A stretch of DNA of 64,000 bases from the IMG/VR virus record IMGVR_UViG_3300009375_000001, positions 26,357 to 90,356 of that record. One strand, 5' to 3'. The position numbers and the translations under genes are program-made. The notes under the pieces were generated by a model. The model did no database searches, was not told where the DNA came from, and saw nothing but the letters and a program-made list of their open reading frames with translations. The stretch is from a virus. The number at the start of each line of letters is the position of its first letter. Position 1 is the stretch's first letter. Of the stretch, positions 51,601 to 59,896 are shown in pieces.

Positions 51601-53175
51601 ATGTGCGTGTCCAAGTGTACCATGCTGTTCCGATTCATTATCCCATATATCCATTGCAACATCAAGATAAGAGAATAAGAAAATTTGTAACTTAACATAA
51701 TCCGTTGGAATTTCAACCGTCATATCTACTGACGATTGGAATGCAAATTCAGCAAATAATTTAAGTCCTACTGGGTGAACTAATTTCTTTAATACTTCAC
51801 GGTAAGATTGAATAGGAACGTCTGACTTAATTACATATGAATAATCTTGGTAATATTCATTATCCTGTAACTTACGGTCTGAAGATAAGAACGCTGAAGA
51901 GTCTAACCAACTACCATTAGGCACCCAAACTGCAGTGTCTACGTTTGGTTGATCTAATAAATTTAAACATTCTTCACGTGTAGTTGGTTGTGTTGTTCCT
52001 ACTTCTAAAAAACTATTTTCAACAGTTTGTACCCCTTTAGTTACAGTAAGGAAAGGAAACCAAAATAAATGTGACGATTCACCATAATGAACAGAAGTTG
52101 GATCATCTGCTTCTGGATGCATGGCATTAGTACATTCTCGTTCAGTTAGAAATGTACCTAATGGCCACTCATTATTTGATGAACAAAAACTTTCAGTTGG
52201 CAGCCATGATGGATTACCTTCTGGGTCGGGGTTATAATTCAATGCAGATGTATTATATACTCTTTCACCTTCAATAAATTCACCTTGAACTTCTGATATA
52301 TTAAATCTAGTCCAATTTACATTCATCACATCAACGTGGGCAGTTGCACCAGAAGTTTCACCAACAATAGTATTATTTGTTGCGTGTTTAACTTCATGTC
52401 GTGGACCAGTAATATTAATCCACTGATCTGTCCATTTACCACCATTAACAGAACACTCACCATCAGAACGTATTCCTTCTGATGTAATAAATGCAGTAGT
52501 TGGTGCATTACCAGATGTACCTACATCTTCATGAATTTCTTCACCTTGAATAAAAGAACCATCAACTTCTGTTAATAGTAACTTTGTGGAATCTGAAATA
52601 GAAATACCTTCATCAATGTCAACAAACGCTGTTGCACCTGATGTTTGACCTATGATCTTTTTATTATAAAATTTCTTTGTGTTAGTTGCAGTACCATCAA
52701 CATTTATCCATTGTGGTTCGTACCAATCTGAACCAGACGCCTTCCACATAAACTCTTTAGGATATGCGACTTTAACCTCTGTATTAAAGTCACGTCTAAA
52801 CATAAAGTCTAATGCAGACTCAGTACCCTTTTGTCTATATGTTGGTTGAATATTTTTAGTAAGAAATGCTTTATCAGTTGTCGGAACTGTTGGGTCAATA
52901 GCAGTTGTAGGTGTACTTGATAAGTATTGTTTTTCAAACTCTGGAATAAATTGATCCAAAGCATGGTCAATATCTACATTTTCAATAAGGTCTGTTATTT
53001 GAGTATATTCACCTAATTCACCATTTACACTTGTTTCACGCTCCAAGTATTCAAAATACTTTTGCATGAATGTGATAAACATTGGGTGGTCTTCACGGAC
53101 ATAATCCGGCACCATACGGTCAACGAAAATTGATAAAAACTTCGCTGGATTATGTGAAAATTTTTCGTTTGACAT
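45604..53175 (-). CDS. gp7: gp7-like baseplate wedge protein with propeller and His-rich extension
   Basis: The protein has 2523 residues; T4 gp7 has 1032. Residues 1-480 correspond to the C-terminal wedge part of gp7 (YVREDHPMFITFMQKYFEYL, RQKGTESALDFMFRRDF, LVHPVGLKLFAEFAF). They include two TSGATA-V repeats and Cys/Trp units. Residues about 850-925 hold more Cys/Trp units. Residues about 1125-1500 look like a glucose/sorbosone dehydrogenase six-bladed propeller (NHNGGELVFGPDGMLYIGLG, YGFRNPWRFSF, ADVGQDKFEEIN). His-x-His modules with LINGxV helices fill about 740-1040 and 1505-2523, with a Thr-rich linker near 2242-2285. It sits exactly between gp6 and gp8, as gene 7 does in T4. Confidence 0.85.
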   Translation of the reverse strand: MSNEKFSHNPAKFLSIFVDRMVPDYVREDHPMFITFMQKYFEYLERETSVNGELGEYTQITDLIENVDIDHALDQFIPEFEKQYLSSTPTTAIDPTVPTTDKAFLTKNIQPTYRQKGTESALDFMFRRDFNTEVKVAYPKEFMWKASGSDWYEPQWINVDGTATNTKKFYNKKIIGQTSGATAFVDIDEGISISDSTKLLLTEVDGSFIQGEEIHEDVGTSGNAPTTAFITSEGIRSDGECSVNGGKWTDQWINITGPRHEVKHATNNTIVGETSGATAHVDVMNVNWTRFNISEVQGEFIEGERVYNTSALNYNPDPEGNPSWLPTESFCSSNNEWPLGTFLTERECTNAMHPEADDPTSVHYGESSHLFWFPFLTVTKGVQTVENSFLEVGTTQPTTREECLNLLDQPNVDTAVWVPNGSWLDSSAFLSSDRKLQDNEYYQDYSYVIKSDVPIQSYREVLKKLVHPVGLKLFAEFAFQSSVDMTVEIPTDYVKLQIFLFSYLDVAMDIWDNESEQHGTLGHAHEGFGVYLDKGFEEYVIEMMSALEASGQLIPAEDWDKPSDHLSVNLEIDGGIIGTTVREKLYTVSWMNDDIQNQLIAFPETTMLEFTKQLKVLPIDEFPPATQELEIVDSLDSTTDGRMISCDLWELGVFKSMRKVLEFIDSFMPEAEYAPEKSYAYFEANRESGRIQNIYGKTNDVIDSVHIGAFDEEVGNRIHSHGREDGFAPLVETVITKGLELPVMDVGASAFHVHYFNGEEIKNFTRHGKPVTARGMNHNEARRLIDRDYFEIPHMHGANLVCGGIMTPPLWGDWVDSQQDPRYNGMGECFNSQYDNPTDCISSYGGNPMFWMPPMCSNMSNMDQSVCEDMGDTWVANPPSACSDGTSPDHMQCEAAGGTWTWETPSYCTSSEASCNAVGHSWGYFTLESLPPMKGHVSYFVKGELVDRQRGRFADPLTREQARQLIDGDVASVTLYDNVGYLDDEGHVFTDEQDITIGGTITNIRGEITSGHYHEYEVTYDPDWKEHTDWQNNPLTHGFVYTPITTWLCFNYDPSLPVDPTVMGGMDFLGNPWPQNVFMDVPDSYVGGFLMNPDITLQHNQVWPEVLNPNVDFVEIYSSNHIAQVPGVGATGDLIGVDSLGTDTDIVVVEAFPSSVQTDTVAIVDQSGIIKLMNENDGTKTTFMDLTSLQHTIGLGPFANYDERGVLGLCFHPQFDTNGKFYVYYMTEQGGGTGAWGFPLSTTVISEFVTDADKLTCTDLSTERNLFTIPQPDFNHNGGELVFGPDGMLYIGLGDGGSAGDTSSMEGHGGHGVYGNAQNPTNLLGTILRVDVTEDTVNSMPYTIPSDNPFINSIYKEGQPEATSFRPEIYAYGFRNPWRFSFAQDGKLWCADVGQDKFEEINIVEAGGNYGWRVMEAYHEYEEDQTIIDQIAIDLGHTNTFDYLTSLKEPIHEYSHGTGISILGGFVYKGSITELQGKYIFGDWSTTWTGTSGHLYTLSENFDGNSAHFNVLPNAINGSTHSHTVDLTGAHVQFLKDNPGSPVVQIQSDTVHSEFYLHTFTIIWSSENQEFVLIGQTNPEGHDVLEFVEYGTDLTYDRTPLSIWDPTTEIVDLTTMGESILTMGETNDGEIIFTTRTGIDTFQGSGVGNTSMYKITDSYNSEDIPTANNQIPSTETAHIHGYEVTYDEENLFQAVEVSDIEMQNYDAFWPIWSWNDPASHIHPVNSAWSGETDTQTLLGSSAGWYYNEDEEQWMPYDIGADTPWAPPVEEDTSYTYIETAPSVAILGANEYGENTHIHYFDSSVLDTYGTNQGRLSTPLTRLQAEELANGVVNEVTIYSSISDSGSHLHYHEFKVLWNPATQQFLAQEVGEYRDLMGTGEWTIILDEQKNHEHTLTVNGITTNLGWNGTPLFTAPDVTLGLAHDWDNLEGNKPDHLHSFNGTDLDTIGVNAGRISEALTDEQTTDLINGDVESVMLYSSIANGDHYHGIRVTYDDVGLAFIAEDVEQWVSEDGAQFQSLTPRTHAHTTEISNQLSINGFNQELNSNDLPVFASPGYPYPGGTHPHFHNGTVVGPFAWNNEIDYADGLSVQNAMDLINGVVEEVIIYDSIEGAHFHDYTVKYDDVENKFYCTNSITWIRGGIEDITQDPLKYYVSVVLNVSEGLHWHNLTIEWNPNDETLPQQTGGAVYVTRVVTTPEVLTSDPQTSIDTSSTELNPIVETLTDTPNVGDTTEITKFLDNVTTTTTVTTTVVTTVTTETYYSDGTMETVVGNPQTTTEQDTSSTTEQVEDMAERQTRINGILQSNNAPIIWIQGTFIDGEGTHDHLLYTGCTLDTVGPFSGRMCEPITVGQANELINAQDVNYGIIFYDSPNGADSHYHGYTIKFNPYIGTDGEFVVEPLNQYDQIPGTGTTIHKFLLTGGFHDHDYWLSVAEYTQLVTGSNITTQQRDTIHAHLYTHDVTIGYSGGQYNLLNQTNNLDGHNLISYVGSLASGGQWSISTQGSGLGDHIHTTIVDETNVWPTSI

Positions 53176-53190
53176 ATTGTTTTACCAGAA

Positions 53191-54942
53191 TTATTCTTGT
53201 AGTGAAACCATTGTTACTTTACTATTATTTAGTACAAGTAGGTTATCACGTTGTGCTATAATATCGTTACTTTGTGGTGTACCATATAAACTAATAACTG
53301 TATTATTATCAACCGTTGGATTAAAACCAATTAACTCAATAATACCCTTATCATAATCAATAGTACCTTGTGTAGTGTTTAAGAAATTTTCAGAAACAAT
53401 ATCATAAAGTAATATATTACCTTGTCCATCATCAAGTAAAGCAAATTGAGTAGAATTTAATGTACTACCAAATACAGAGGATACTGCAGTACCTGGCTTA
53501 AAAGAATTATTAAACTTAAATATGTAGTTACCTGTCGTATTAGATGCCTGAATATAAAACTTCTTATACATCTTAACAGTTGTAAGGTTATTACTAATAG
53601 ATGGATCTGAAGAATCAATAGTATTCATTAATTGTGAATAACGTAATGTAACTTTAAATTGTGATATTTCACTTTCAATAAATAATTTAATATCATCAAT
53701 AATTTTACTCTGAATAGATGCAGATGATTTAGATGTATTTAATGGGTTGTATTTAACTGTAGTTTCAATATCTAAATATGTGTATTCAGGTGCAACAATA
53801 ATTGGATTAATTGCCAACATATTATACTTAGAAAGAATATCTTTAGTAAGTTTATCTTTAGTAATTGGGGACAACTCAAGTCCGTGTTTTGGTTTGATTG
53901 AAATAAACACAGCACCATATTGTGGTGGATCGTTATCTTCACCACCCCATACTGAAATAGAATCAATGTTAGGGTATTTCTCAATAAGAATAGTTTTATA
54001 ATCTTCTGCTGTTACTGCTCTGTCCTGTCTTTCATATGCACGTGGAGCCGTCATTTTAATAGTTTCTGTACTTTCTTCATTAGAACCTAAAGATGAAATA
54101 TTTACAGTTTCAATTATAACCCTGTTTTCATCATACACACCTGCAATAGTAGTATCTAATGAAAATACTTGATCGTATAACGATGATGTATAGTTACCTT
54201 CGGACCCAACAGTAGATAAGTATTTAACTGAAATATTTTCACTATCATTTGGAATTTTACCAAAAATACCATTACCGAAATAAATCTCTGTTACACCATC
54301 TAAACCCTCTTGTATAAAAAATGTTTGTGATGTGGGTGTTAATGATGACAAGTTTTGGTCATTATACCAACCACCATCCATTGTAATAGTGTCCCTATCG
54401 CAACTTTTATCCTTAATAATAAATTGTTTGGTTGTGTTATCTCCATATGTACCAAAATCAACAGTCATCAATTTACCTTGATGAACACGTATTTCTGTAT
54501 AAAAATCACCAGCTTCATCAGGGAAAACATTAACATTTTCTTTACTAATGAAATTTAGTGTCTTACCATTAATTGTCGATACAAACGAAGTACCTGCTTC
54601 AATAGTAATTACCGATGGGTTATAACCATCTGTGTTAAATGTTAGTTTTATAATTGCTTCGGCGGCAGTAACAGATTTGGGTACATAACCTAATGCCTTC
54701 GCATGAGAAACAACTGAATTTCTCAGTGTTGCCGTGTCTAAGAAAGATTCATTGATTGCCATATTAGTATGGAAACCCATATAATGAGTTGTGTATGCCA
54801 TAACATCTAGCATAACACTCATACCAGAACCTTCAAAGTCATAGTCAGTAAAGTCGTCCTGACCCTTTAGGAAATCACGTATATTACCTTTAATTTTATC
54901 AAACTCTAAATCTGAAATATTTAATTGTTTAGTGTCGTTCAT
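53191..54942 (-). CDS. gp6: Baseplate wedge protein gp6
   Basis: The protein has 583 residues (T4 gp6 has 660). The N-terminal half has the baseplate J/gp6 pattern: IKGNIRDFLKGQDDFTDYDF, YTTHYMGFHTNMAINESFLD, TATLRNSVVSHAKALGYVP. The middle has YERQDRAVTAEDYKTILIEK, also typical. Gp6 dimers form the ring that ties the wedges together and is central to contraction. It follows gp25 by 5 nt, as 25 and 6 are adjacent in many contractile systems. Confidence 0.95.
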   Translation of the reverse strand: MNDTKQLNISDLEFDKIKGNIRDFLKGQDDFTDYDFEGSGMSVMLDVMAYTTHYMGFHTNMAINESFLDTATLRNSVVSHAKALGYVPKSVTAAEAIIKLTFNTDGYNPSVITIEAGTSFVSTINGKTLNFISKENVNVFPDEAGDFYTEIRVHQGKLMTVDFGTYGDNTTKQFIIKDKSCDRDTITMDGGWYNDQNLSSLTPTSQTFFIQEGLDGVTEIYFGNGIFGKIPNDSENISVKYLSTVGSEGNYTSSLYDQVFSLDTTIAGVYDENRVIIETVNISSLGSNEESTETIKMTAPRAYERQDRAVTAEDYKTILIEKYPNIDSISVWGGEDNDPPQYGAVFISIKPKHGLELSPITKDKLTKDILSKYNMLAINPIIVAPEYTYLDIETTVKYNPLNTSKSSASIQSKIIDDIKLFIESEISQFKVTLRYSQLMNTIDSSDPSISNNLTTVKMYKKFYIQASNTTGNYIFKFNNSFKPGTAVSSVFGSTLNSTQFALLDDGQGNILLYDIVSENFLNTTQGTIDYDKGIIELIGFNPTVDNNTVISLYGTPQSNDIIAQRDNLLVLNNSKVTMVSLQE

Positions 54943-54947
54943 AGTAA

Positions 54948-55352
54948 TTACCTTAATCTATTTAAGAAGAATTCAATTTCTAACATAATACCAGTTGTGA
55001 CTGGTGTATATGCAATCGTAACGTGGTATGCATTCCTTTCTTCTTCTGCTTTAATTTCTACATTATTTAATGTTATTCTTGGCTCATGTTGTACAATAGC
55101 ATTTTCAATTTGTTTTTCTAACCTAATTCTAGTTGTAGATGAAAATGGTTCAAACAATGAATTATACACATTAGAACCAAAGTCTGGGTTGAAAACCCTT
55201 TCACCTTTACGTGTTCTAATAATATTAATAATAGATCCAGTCAATGCATCATCATCATATCTTCCAACAATGTCATTTGTATGTGGATGTACAATCATAT
55301 CTAAATCAATATCTTTATACTTCCTGACTATTTCCCTACGTAAAGGTTTCAT
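54948..55352 (-). CDS. gp25: Baseplate wedge protein gp25
   Basis: The 134-residue length equals T4 gp25 (132). It contains the GPW/gp25 fold signature, including the ERVFNPDFGSNVYNSLFEP segment and the EPRITL core motif that contacts gp6 in contractile baseplates. The start follows a late box by about 21 nt. It joins gp6 and the hub in the wedge core and is found in all contractile tails, including type VI secretion. Confidence 0.95.
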   Translation of the reverse strand: MKPLRREIVRKYKDIDLDMIVHPHTNDIVGRYDDDALTGSIINIIRTRKGERVFNPDFGSNVYNSLFEPFSSTTRIRLEKQIENAIVQHEPRITLNNVEIKAEEERNAYHVTIAYTPVTTGIMLEIEFFLNRLR

Positions 55353-55378
55353 AAAATTACTTCCTGCCTAATATACTA

Positions 55379-55386
55379 TATTTATA
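55379..55386 (-). promoter_or_regulatory. Late promoter box for gp25-gp6-gp7
   Basis: TATAAATA 26 nt before the gp25 ATG, in the gap after the PAAR gene. Confidence 0.7.
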
Positions 55387-55396
55387 ATTAAGTAAA

Positions 55397-55684
55397 TTAA
55401 TTTACAATAACATCGCCCGAACCCGATGAATTCGTACTACCACAATCAATAGAATCACCAATCCTTGCAAGTGGCATTCCATTTACAAACACATTAGGTG
55501 AACCAGAAGCCTGAGAACCACCGTGGTCAGGACAAACAGCACAACCGTGGCTATCCCAAGAATCACCTACTCTATGTGCTCCACGACTATTTACAAACAC
55601 ATTAGGTGAAGCAGAAATGTTTCCACGACTACCATAACAACCATGACCTGTACAAACATCATTTAACCTTACTGCTCCTGGCAT
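55397..55684 (-). CDS. PAAR-repeat spike tip protein (gp5.4-like)
   Basis: This 95-residue protein is built from PAAR-type units: RLNDVCTGHGCYG, SPNVFVNSRGAHRVGDSWDS, SPNVFVNGMPLARIGDSIDC. Histidines and cysteines (GHGC, SHGCAVCPDHG) can bind the metal that stabilises the pointed tip. T4 gp5.4 has 97 residues and caps the gp5 needle. It lies 1 nt from the 619-residue structural gene and two genes from gp5, in the hub cluster. Confidence 0.93.
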   Translation of the reverse strand: MPGAVRLNDVCTGHGCYGSRGNISASPNVFVNSRGAHRVGDSWDSHGCAVCPDHGGSQASGSPNVFVNGMPLARIGDSIDCGSTNSSGSGDVIVN

Positions 55685-55685
55685 A

Positions 55686-57545
55686 TTACACTCCTATGGT
55701 ACTTACATCAAATGGTGTACTTGATGGTAATGTGGTCGATAACTCAACGTTCTTTTTATGGTTATATGTATTACCACTAACTGTTTTATCTTTTTTAACA
55801 CTAACACATTTCCATGAACCCCCTCTAGATGCACATACTTGTTGTGGTGTACCAGAACCACCCGCGGCTGAAGCACCCACACAACTACAAGTTTTAGTCT
55901 TTTCTTTCTTTACATTTTGCGAATCGAAATTACTTTTCATGTCAGTTGGCCAAGGGGAATTGTCTAATAATGAATCTGATATTCCTTCAAATTTCTCACT
56001 CCACTCATCTGCAACATCTTCTGCAGTCTGTTTAAACCCCTCTAAAGCGGCAGTAAATGGACTAGGCTCATATACACTTTCTTTACCTACACTTCTATTA
56101 ATAGATTTTGATACTGAATGGGGTTTTGGTTGAGCAGGAATTGGAGTTGCACTATCGGCACCCGAACCTGATGATGGTTTACTTAATGTTGATACTGCGG
56201 CCGCCATTTTTGGTGATAATGTTGAAACTACTTTAGATTTTGTTGCGATTATGGTTGGTGTATCTAAAGCAATTTCGTCAAATGCCATATCTGTTAATTC
56301 ACTTGCACTAGATGTTAATTCTTCTATATCGAAATTAAGTTCGTCAAATGCCATATCATCTAAAGTAGTTTCAACAACCTCTGTTAAGTTACTACCTTTT
56401 AAGATAGAATCAAATTCTACTGCACCTTTATTTTCTAGTAGTGATGATACACTCGCTCCCATTTCACCTAAACTATTACCTAAAAACACACCAGCAGAAT
56501 TAAACATAGGGGCAATACCTTCAACAACATCTTCGGCCCCAGCTGAAATACTTGAAAAATATGTTGAGAATGATTCTAAACCTAAGCCTGGTGCTTGGTT
56601 GAAAGTTGGTAATGATGGTAAAGCAGATCCATCTAAAATATTACCTAGAGGAATAATAGGGGCTTCTGGTCCGGCACTACCACCAGTTGCTTTGTTAAAT
56701 AATTTAACAATATCATCCATCACTGGAGCAGATATATGTGAAAGCATTTTATTATTATTTACAAGAGCACAAGGATCTGCATTGGCAATCTTTGCAAAGG
56801 CTGCCCACTGTGCTAATTTGTTCAACGATGCATTAATAGCAGAAAGATCTGATTGTATTAATTTATTAAATGCATCTTTCATGCCCGTACACATACCATT
56901 AAAATCATCAAGTAACCCACTAACAACATCTAAGTTAATTAGCATATTAGACAGTTTACTTGGATCTGTTGCATCACGTATAACACTTTGCATTCGAGAT
57001 TGTATTTGTGGTAAATCACCCAATCCCATTGCATCGTCCATAACACCTGCAGAATCGAATAAGGTCGCAAAACCAGATACACAATCAACCATATCTGAAC
57101 CTTGACCTAACTTTTTGGCTAACTCTCTACCGGCTTCTTGGATACCAGTGTTCTTAATATAATCAGTAGTTGCAGAAGATAGTGCATCTTGGGCATAATT
57201 ACCACACTCATCAAAAGCGTCAGATAGACTTTGTACTTCTGTTAATGTATCCCACATATCATTAGCATTAGATTGACCAAAGGCTTGCTCTAAAGTATAT
57301 TTATCTAAGTTATCTGTAACGTTTAATGAAGTTGATGCGTTTTTCATTTCATCTACTTTTGCGAAGGCAGGTGACTTTAATTCACCTCCCAATGATGTCA
57401 TTGCATCTTCAACGCCTGTAAAATAACCACTATCTGGTGTGTTTATATCGAAACCAGGCGTTAAACTTTTTTCAGACGATGTTGCATCCACAACATCACC
57501 TATTGTATTGGTTACATTATCAATTATTCCGTCTAGAACGCCCAT
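55686..57545 (-). CDS. Baseplate-region structural protein, 619 residues, unknown
   Basis: The protein is mostly helical, with Ala/Ser/Asp-rich segments (SLTPGFDINTPDSGYFTGVE, LGDLPQIQSRMQSVIRDATD). The C-terminal 70 residues hold a Cys/Trp unit (CSCVGASAAGGSG, then QQVCASRGGSWKC near residue 570) and a basic tail. It lies between gp5 and the PAAR tip, a slot where marine T4-like phages carry an uncharacterised virion protein. It has 4 residues of Pro-rich linker near 460-490 (PIPAQPKPHS). A role in hub or spike assembly is likely by position. Long open frames on the opposite strand here are codon-bias shadows. Confidence 0.7.
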   Translation of the reverse strand: MGVLDGIIDNVTNTIGDVVDATSSEKSLTPGFDINTPDSGYFTGVEDAMTSLGGELKSPAFAKVDEMKNASTSLNVTDNLDKYTLEQAFGQSNANDMWDTLTEVQSLSDAFDECGNYAQDALSSATTDYIKNTGIQEAGRELAKKLGQGSDMVDCVSGFATLFDSAGVMDDAMGLGDLPQIQSRMQSVIRDATDPSKLSNMLINLDVVSGLLDDFNGMCTGMKDAFNKLIQSDLSAINASLNKLAQWAAFAKIANADPCALVNNNKMLSHISAPVMDDIVKLFNKATGGSAGPEAPIIPLGNILDGSALPSLPTFNQAPGLGLESFSTYFSSISAGAEDVVEGIAPMFNSAGVFLGNSLGEMGASVSSLLENKGAVEFDSILKGSNLTEVVETTLDDMAFDELNFDIEELTSSASELTDMAFDEIALDTPTIIATKSKVVSTLSPKMAAAVSTLSKPSSGSGADSATPIPAQPKPHSVSKSINRSVGKESVYEPSPFTAALEGFKQTAEDVADEWSEKFEGISDSLLDNSPWPTDMKSNFDSQNVKKEKTKTCSCVGASAAGGSGTPQQVCASRGGSWKCVSVKKDKTVSGNTYNHKKNVELSTTLPSSTPFDVSTIGV

Positions 57546-57557
57546 TTGAAACTCCTG

Positions 57558-58604
57558 TTATGGATTTAAGTGAATAGGGTTACCAACAATCTTTGTTGTT
57601 GCAAACGATTCACTTGTATAATTCTCTACAATGTTTACTGTCTTATTACCAAATATTTCCTCATTCCAATTACCACCAACGTTTATATTAACGTCACCAC
57701 CTACTTCCACATTCCAATCATCCTTTACTTTAAAGTGTGCAGAACCTTCAACGGTAACATATAAATCACCACCAAAATCATCCTCATCCTTTGTAATGTG
57801 TATAAACTCATCTCCCATAACAATATGGTAATTATCGGCAACAACCTTTGTTACTTTTTGACCGTCAGGGTGGATTTCTTCAAACGTTCCTGACTTATGT
57901 TTCTTCATTAACCTTTCTGCTTCTGGTGTATCATCCCATTCTTCAACATGTCCACTTTCACTTTCTCTTACGTGGTTAAATGGGTATTGTGCTTTGTATG
58001 GATCTTCTGGCTCGTCCCATTCACTGTTTATGCCAGAATTAGTACCATCTGCAATTAATACCTTTTTATCAAATACACGTTCACCAATATCTTCATTTAC
58101 TTCTTTATCTGTTAATGCAGTATCTTTACTAAACCATAAATCACCACTTACTGGATCTTCAAAATCACCTACTGCACGTCTATTGGTATCTGGTTCTTTT
58201 AGATAATCTTTATCTGGTATTACTTCATCTGTTTTAGGGTAAAATTTATTAGGATCATTAAAACCTGCTTCACCAGAACCTTCCATTGGAAAACCACCTA
58301 ATGTTCCCATTATAACAGGATCTTGTGCATTAGAACCATCCCTGAAAAAACCAACAACGTGCGTTCCTTCAACAGGTCCTAATGGTGTTGTACCAATACC
58401 ATTCATGGCGGCAGAAGTTATTGGTTGCATTGGATAAGCCCACGGTAAATCTTCAGTTGGTATTCCTTCAGTTTTACCTTTTACTTTCTTTGCAGTATGT
58501 AAACCAAAAATTCTAACTTGTACCCGACCAAGACGCATAGGGTCGTTCCGCTCTTCTACAACACCAGTAAACCAAACAAACCCATCAAAACCCATAAATT
58601 GCAT
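57558..58604 (-). CDS. gp5: Baseplate hub spike gp5 without lysozyme domain
   Basis: This 348-residue protein has an N-terminal OB-fold (FVWFTGVVEERNDPMRLGRV, then LPWAYPMQPITSAAMNGIGT and GTHVVGFFRDGSNAQDPVIM). A C-terminal spike region of short beta repeats (HITKDEDDFGGDLYVTVEGS, VGGDVNINVGGNWNEEIFGN) follows. T4 gp5 (575) has a lysozyme domain between these parts; here the OB-fold runs almost directly into the needle, with only an acidic linker. The virion must degrade the cell wall some other way or not at all. The last repeats form the beta-prism carrying the PAAR tip. Confidence 0.92.
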   Translation of the reverse strand: MQFMGFDGFVWFTGVVEERNDPMRLGRVQVRIFGLHTAKKVKGKTEGIPTEDLPWAYPMQPITSAAMNGIGTTPLGPVEGTHVVGFFRDGSNAQDPVIMGTLGGFPMEGSGEAGFNDPNKFYPKTDEVIPDKDYLKEPDTNRRAVGDFEDPVSGDLWFSKDTALTDKEVNEDIGERVFDKKVLIADGTNSGINSEWDEPEDPYKAQYPFNHVRESESGHVEEWDDTPEAERLMKKHKSGTFEEIHPDGQKVTKVVADNYHIVMGDEFIHITKDEDDFGGDLYVTVEGSAHFKVKDDWNVEVGGDVNINVGGNWNEEIFGNKTVNIVENYTSESFATTKIVGNPIHLNP

Positions 58605-58608
58605 AATA

Positions 58609-59892
58609 TTATCCTCTCGCTGATATAATTGGTTCTTCTACATCAAAATCAAAACCATCTTTAGTACATTCTAAAGTCATTACGTATTCTGCATTACTAA
58701 GTTTATGATGTATTGCAGATACTAGAAAAGAACCACTCATATATTTATCCATTTCTTGCGATTCACCAGTTGTTGATGGTATTAACAACTCAATAACATC
58801 ACCTGCATAAATATTACTATCACCTGCAATATCAAACTTAATAATATTAGACCTAAAACTTGTCATCTTCATATCGTAAAGTGCATAGTGTGAACGTTCT
58901 TCCTTACTGTGCATATTGTAAATATAATCAGAAGTCATAAAACCAACGTGTGCGTTAGGTATTTGTTCTTTTCTATAAACATCACCAAAACCAACATCAC
59001 CCAACACAACATCTAATGGTTCATTTACAATTTCATAAGTTTCATATTGTTTTGTTAAAATGTTATGAGTGTTTATTTTAGAACCATACATACCTTTTGA
59101 TATGTTTTTTGAGAAATCAAACCTCTCTGTTTCTTCATATTTCACTGCATTATTTCCTGATAATGTACCACCACCTTCGGCACCAAATAAATCTGTATTG
59201 ACTTCAGACACCGTTATCGTTCTAGTAATAGGTTTATTCTTTAATGCTTCAATTGTTGTAAAGTGAAACCCTTCGTTATTTTCATAAAATATATAATCAG
59301 AATCACCGTCTACAGAAACTGAATTTTTAGCAAGAAAGTTTAATACCTCAAAAGGTCTCCAATTTGGAATTACAATATTTTTAGTTCGTTTGGTAGGTGT
59401 ATTTGATATTAATGTTGTATCACCATCAACACCAAATTCCATAACTTCAGCCGCAATATAATCAACAATTTCATCACTTGACATTGAGTTAAATGACCGA
59501 CTAATTTTGGTATTATTATTCTTAATTAAGAATGGTGATACAAAACCAATTTTAAAAGTCATTCTACCAGTTCCGTCTTGATGACGTTTAACATTTGATA
59601 ATGAATTTAATACAAATGTTTTTTCAAAATCAGTTGTATCCATATCAGTCATGTAATTTGGTGTTTCGATAAATATTTTTATCTTCTCTTCACCAGTACC
59701 TACTAAACCAAGTGTTTCAATTGTACCAACATTATCAGAGAATATAATATGTCCAAACATACAATTATTATATACAGATTCATAAATAGATACTTGTTGA
59801 ACTAAAGGTGTTAATGAAACTTCTTCACCATTCATAGTAACAATAGAAACGTTCCATTCTGACGCCTGTTTCGTATTAATTAAATCTGACAT
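58609..59892 (-). CDS. gp27-like baseplate hub protein
   Basis: The protein has 427 residues (T4 gp27 has 391). It begins with a tube-like beta domain (EVSLTPLVQQVSIYESVYNN, CMFGHIIFSDN). Next comes VIPNWRPFEVLNFLAKNSVS, a motif typical of gp27 and late-control-D hub proteins, then a second tube-like domain ending LVSAIHHKLSNAEYVMTLEC. Three copies should adapt sixfold tube to threefold spike. It lies directly before gp5 in the transcript with 4-nt spacing, and the two proteins form one complex in T4. T4 gene 27 is elsewhere, so the assignment rests on domain pattern and pairing. Confidence 0.75.
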   Translation of the reverse strand: MSDLINTKQASEWNVSIVTMNGEEVSLTPLVQQVSIYESVYNNCMFGHIIFSDNVGTIETLGLVGTGEEKIKIFIETPNYMTDMDTTDFEKTFVLNSLSNVKRHQDGTGRMTFKIGFVSPFLIKNNNTKISRSFNSMSSDEIVDYIAAEVMEFGVDGDTTLISNTPTKRTKNIVIPNWRPFEVLNFLAKNSVSVDGDSDYIFYENNEGFHFTTIEALKNKPITRTITVSEVNTDLFGAEGGGTLSGNNAVKYEETERFDFSKNISKGMYGSKINTHNILTKQYETYEIVNEPLDVVLGDVGFGDVYRKEQIPNAHVGFMTSDYIYNMHSKEERSHYALYDMKMTSFRSNIIKFDIAGDSNIYAGDVIELLIPSTTGESQEMDKYMSGSFLVSAIHHKLSNAEYVMTLECTKDGFDFDVEEPIISARG

Positions 59893-59896
59893 CTAT

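Noticed and set aside
55606-57105. Two long plus-strand open frames (175 and 284 residues) over the 619-residue gene
   Set aside because: They are antisense to a gene with good spacing and T4-like context; low stop-codon density there follows from the codon use of the real gene.
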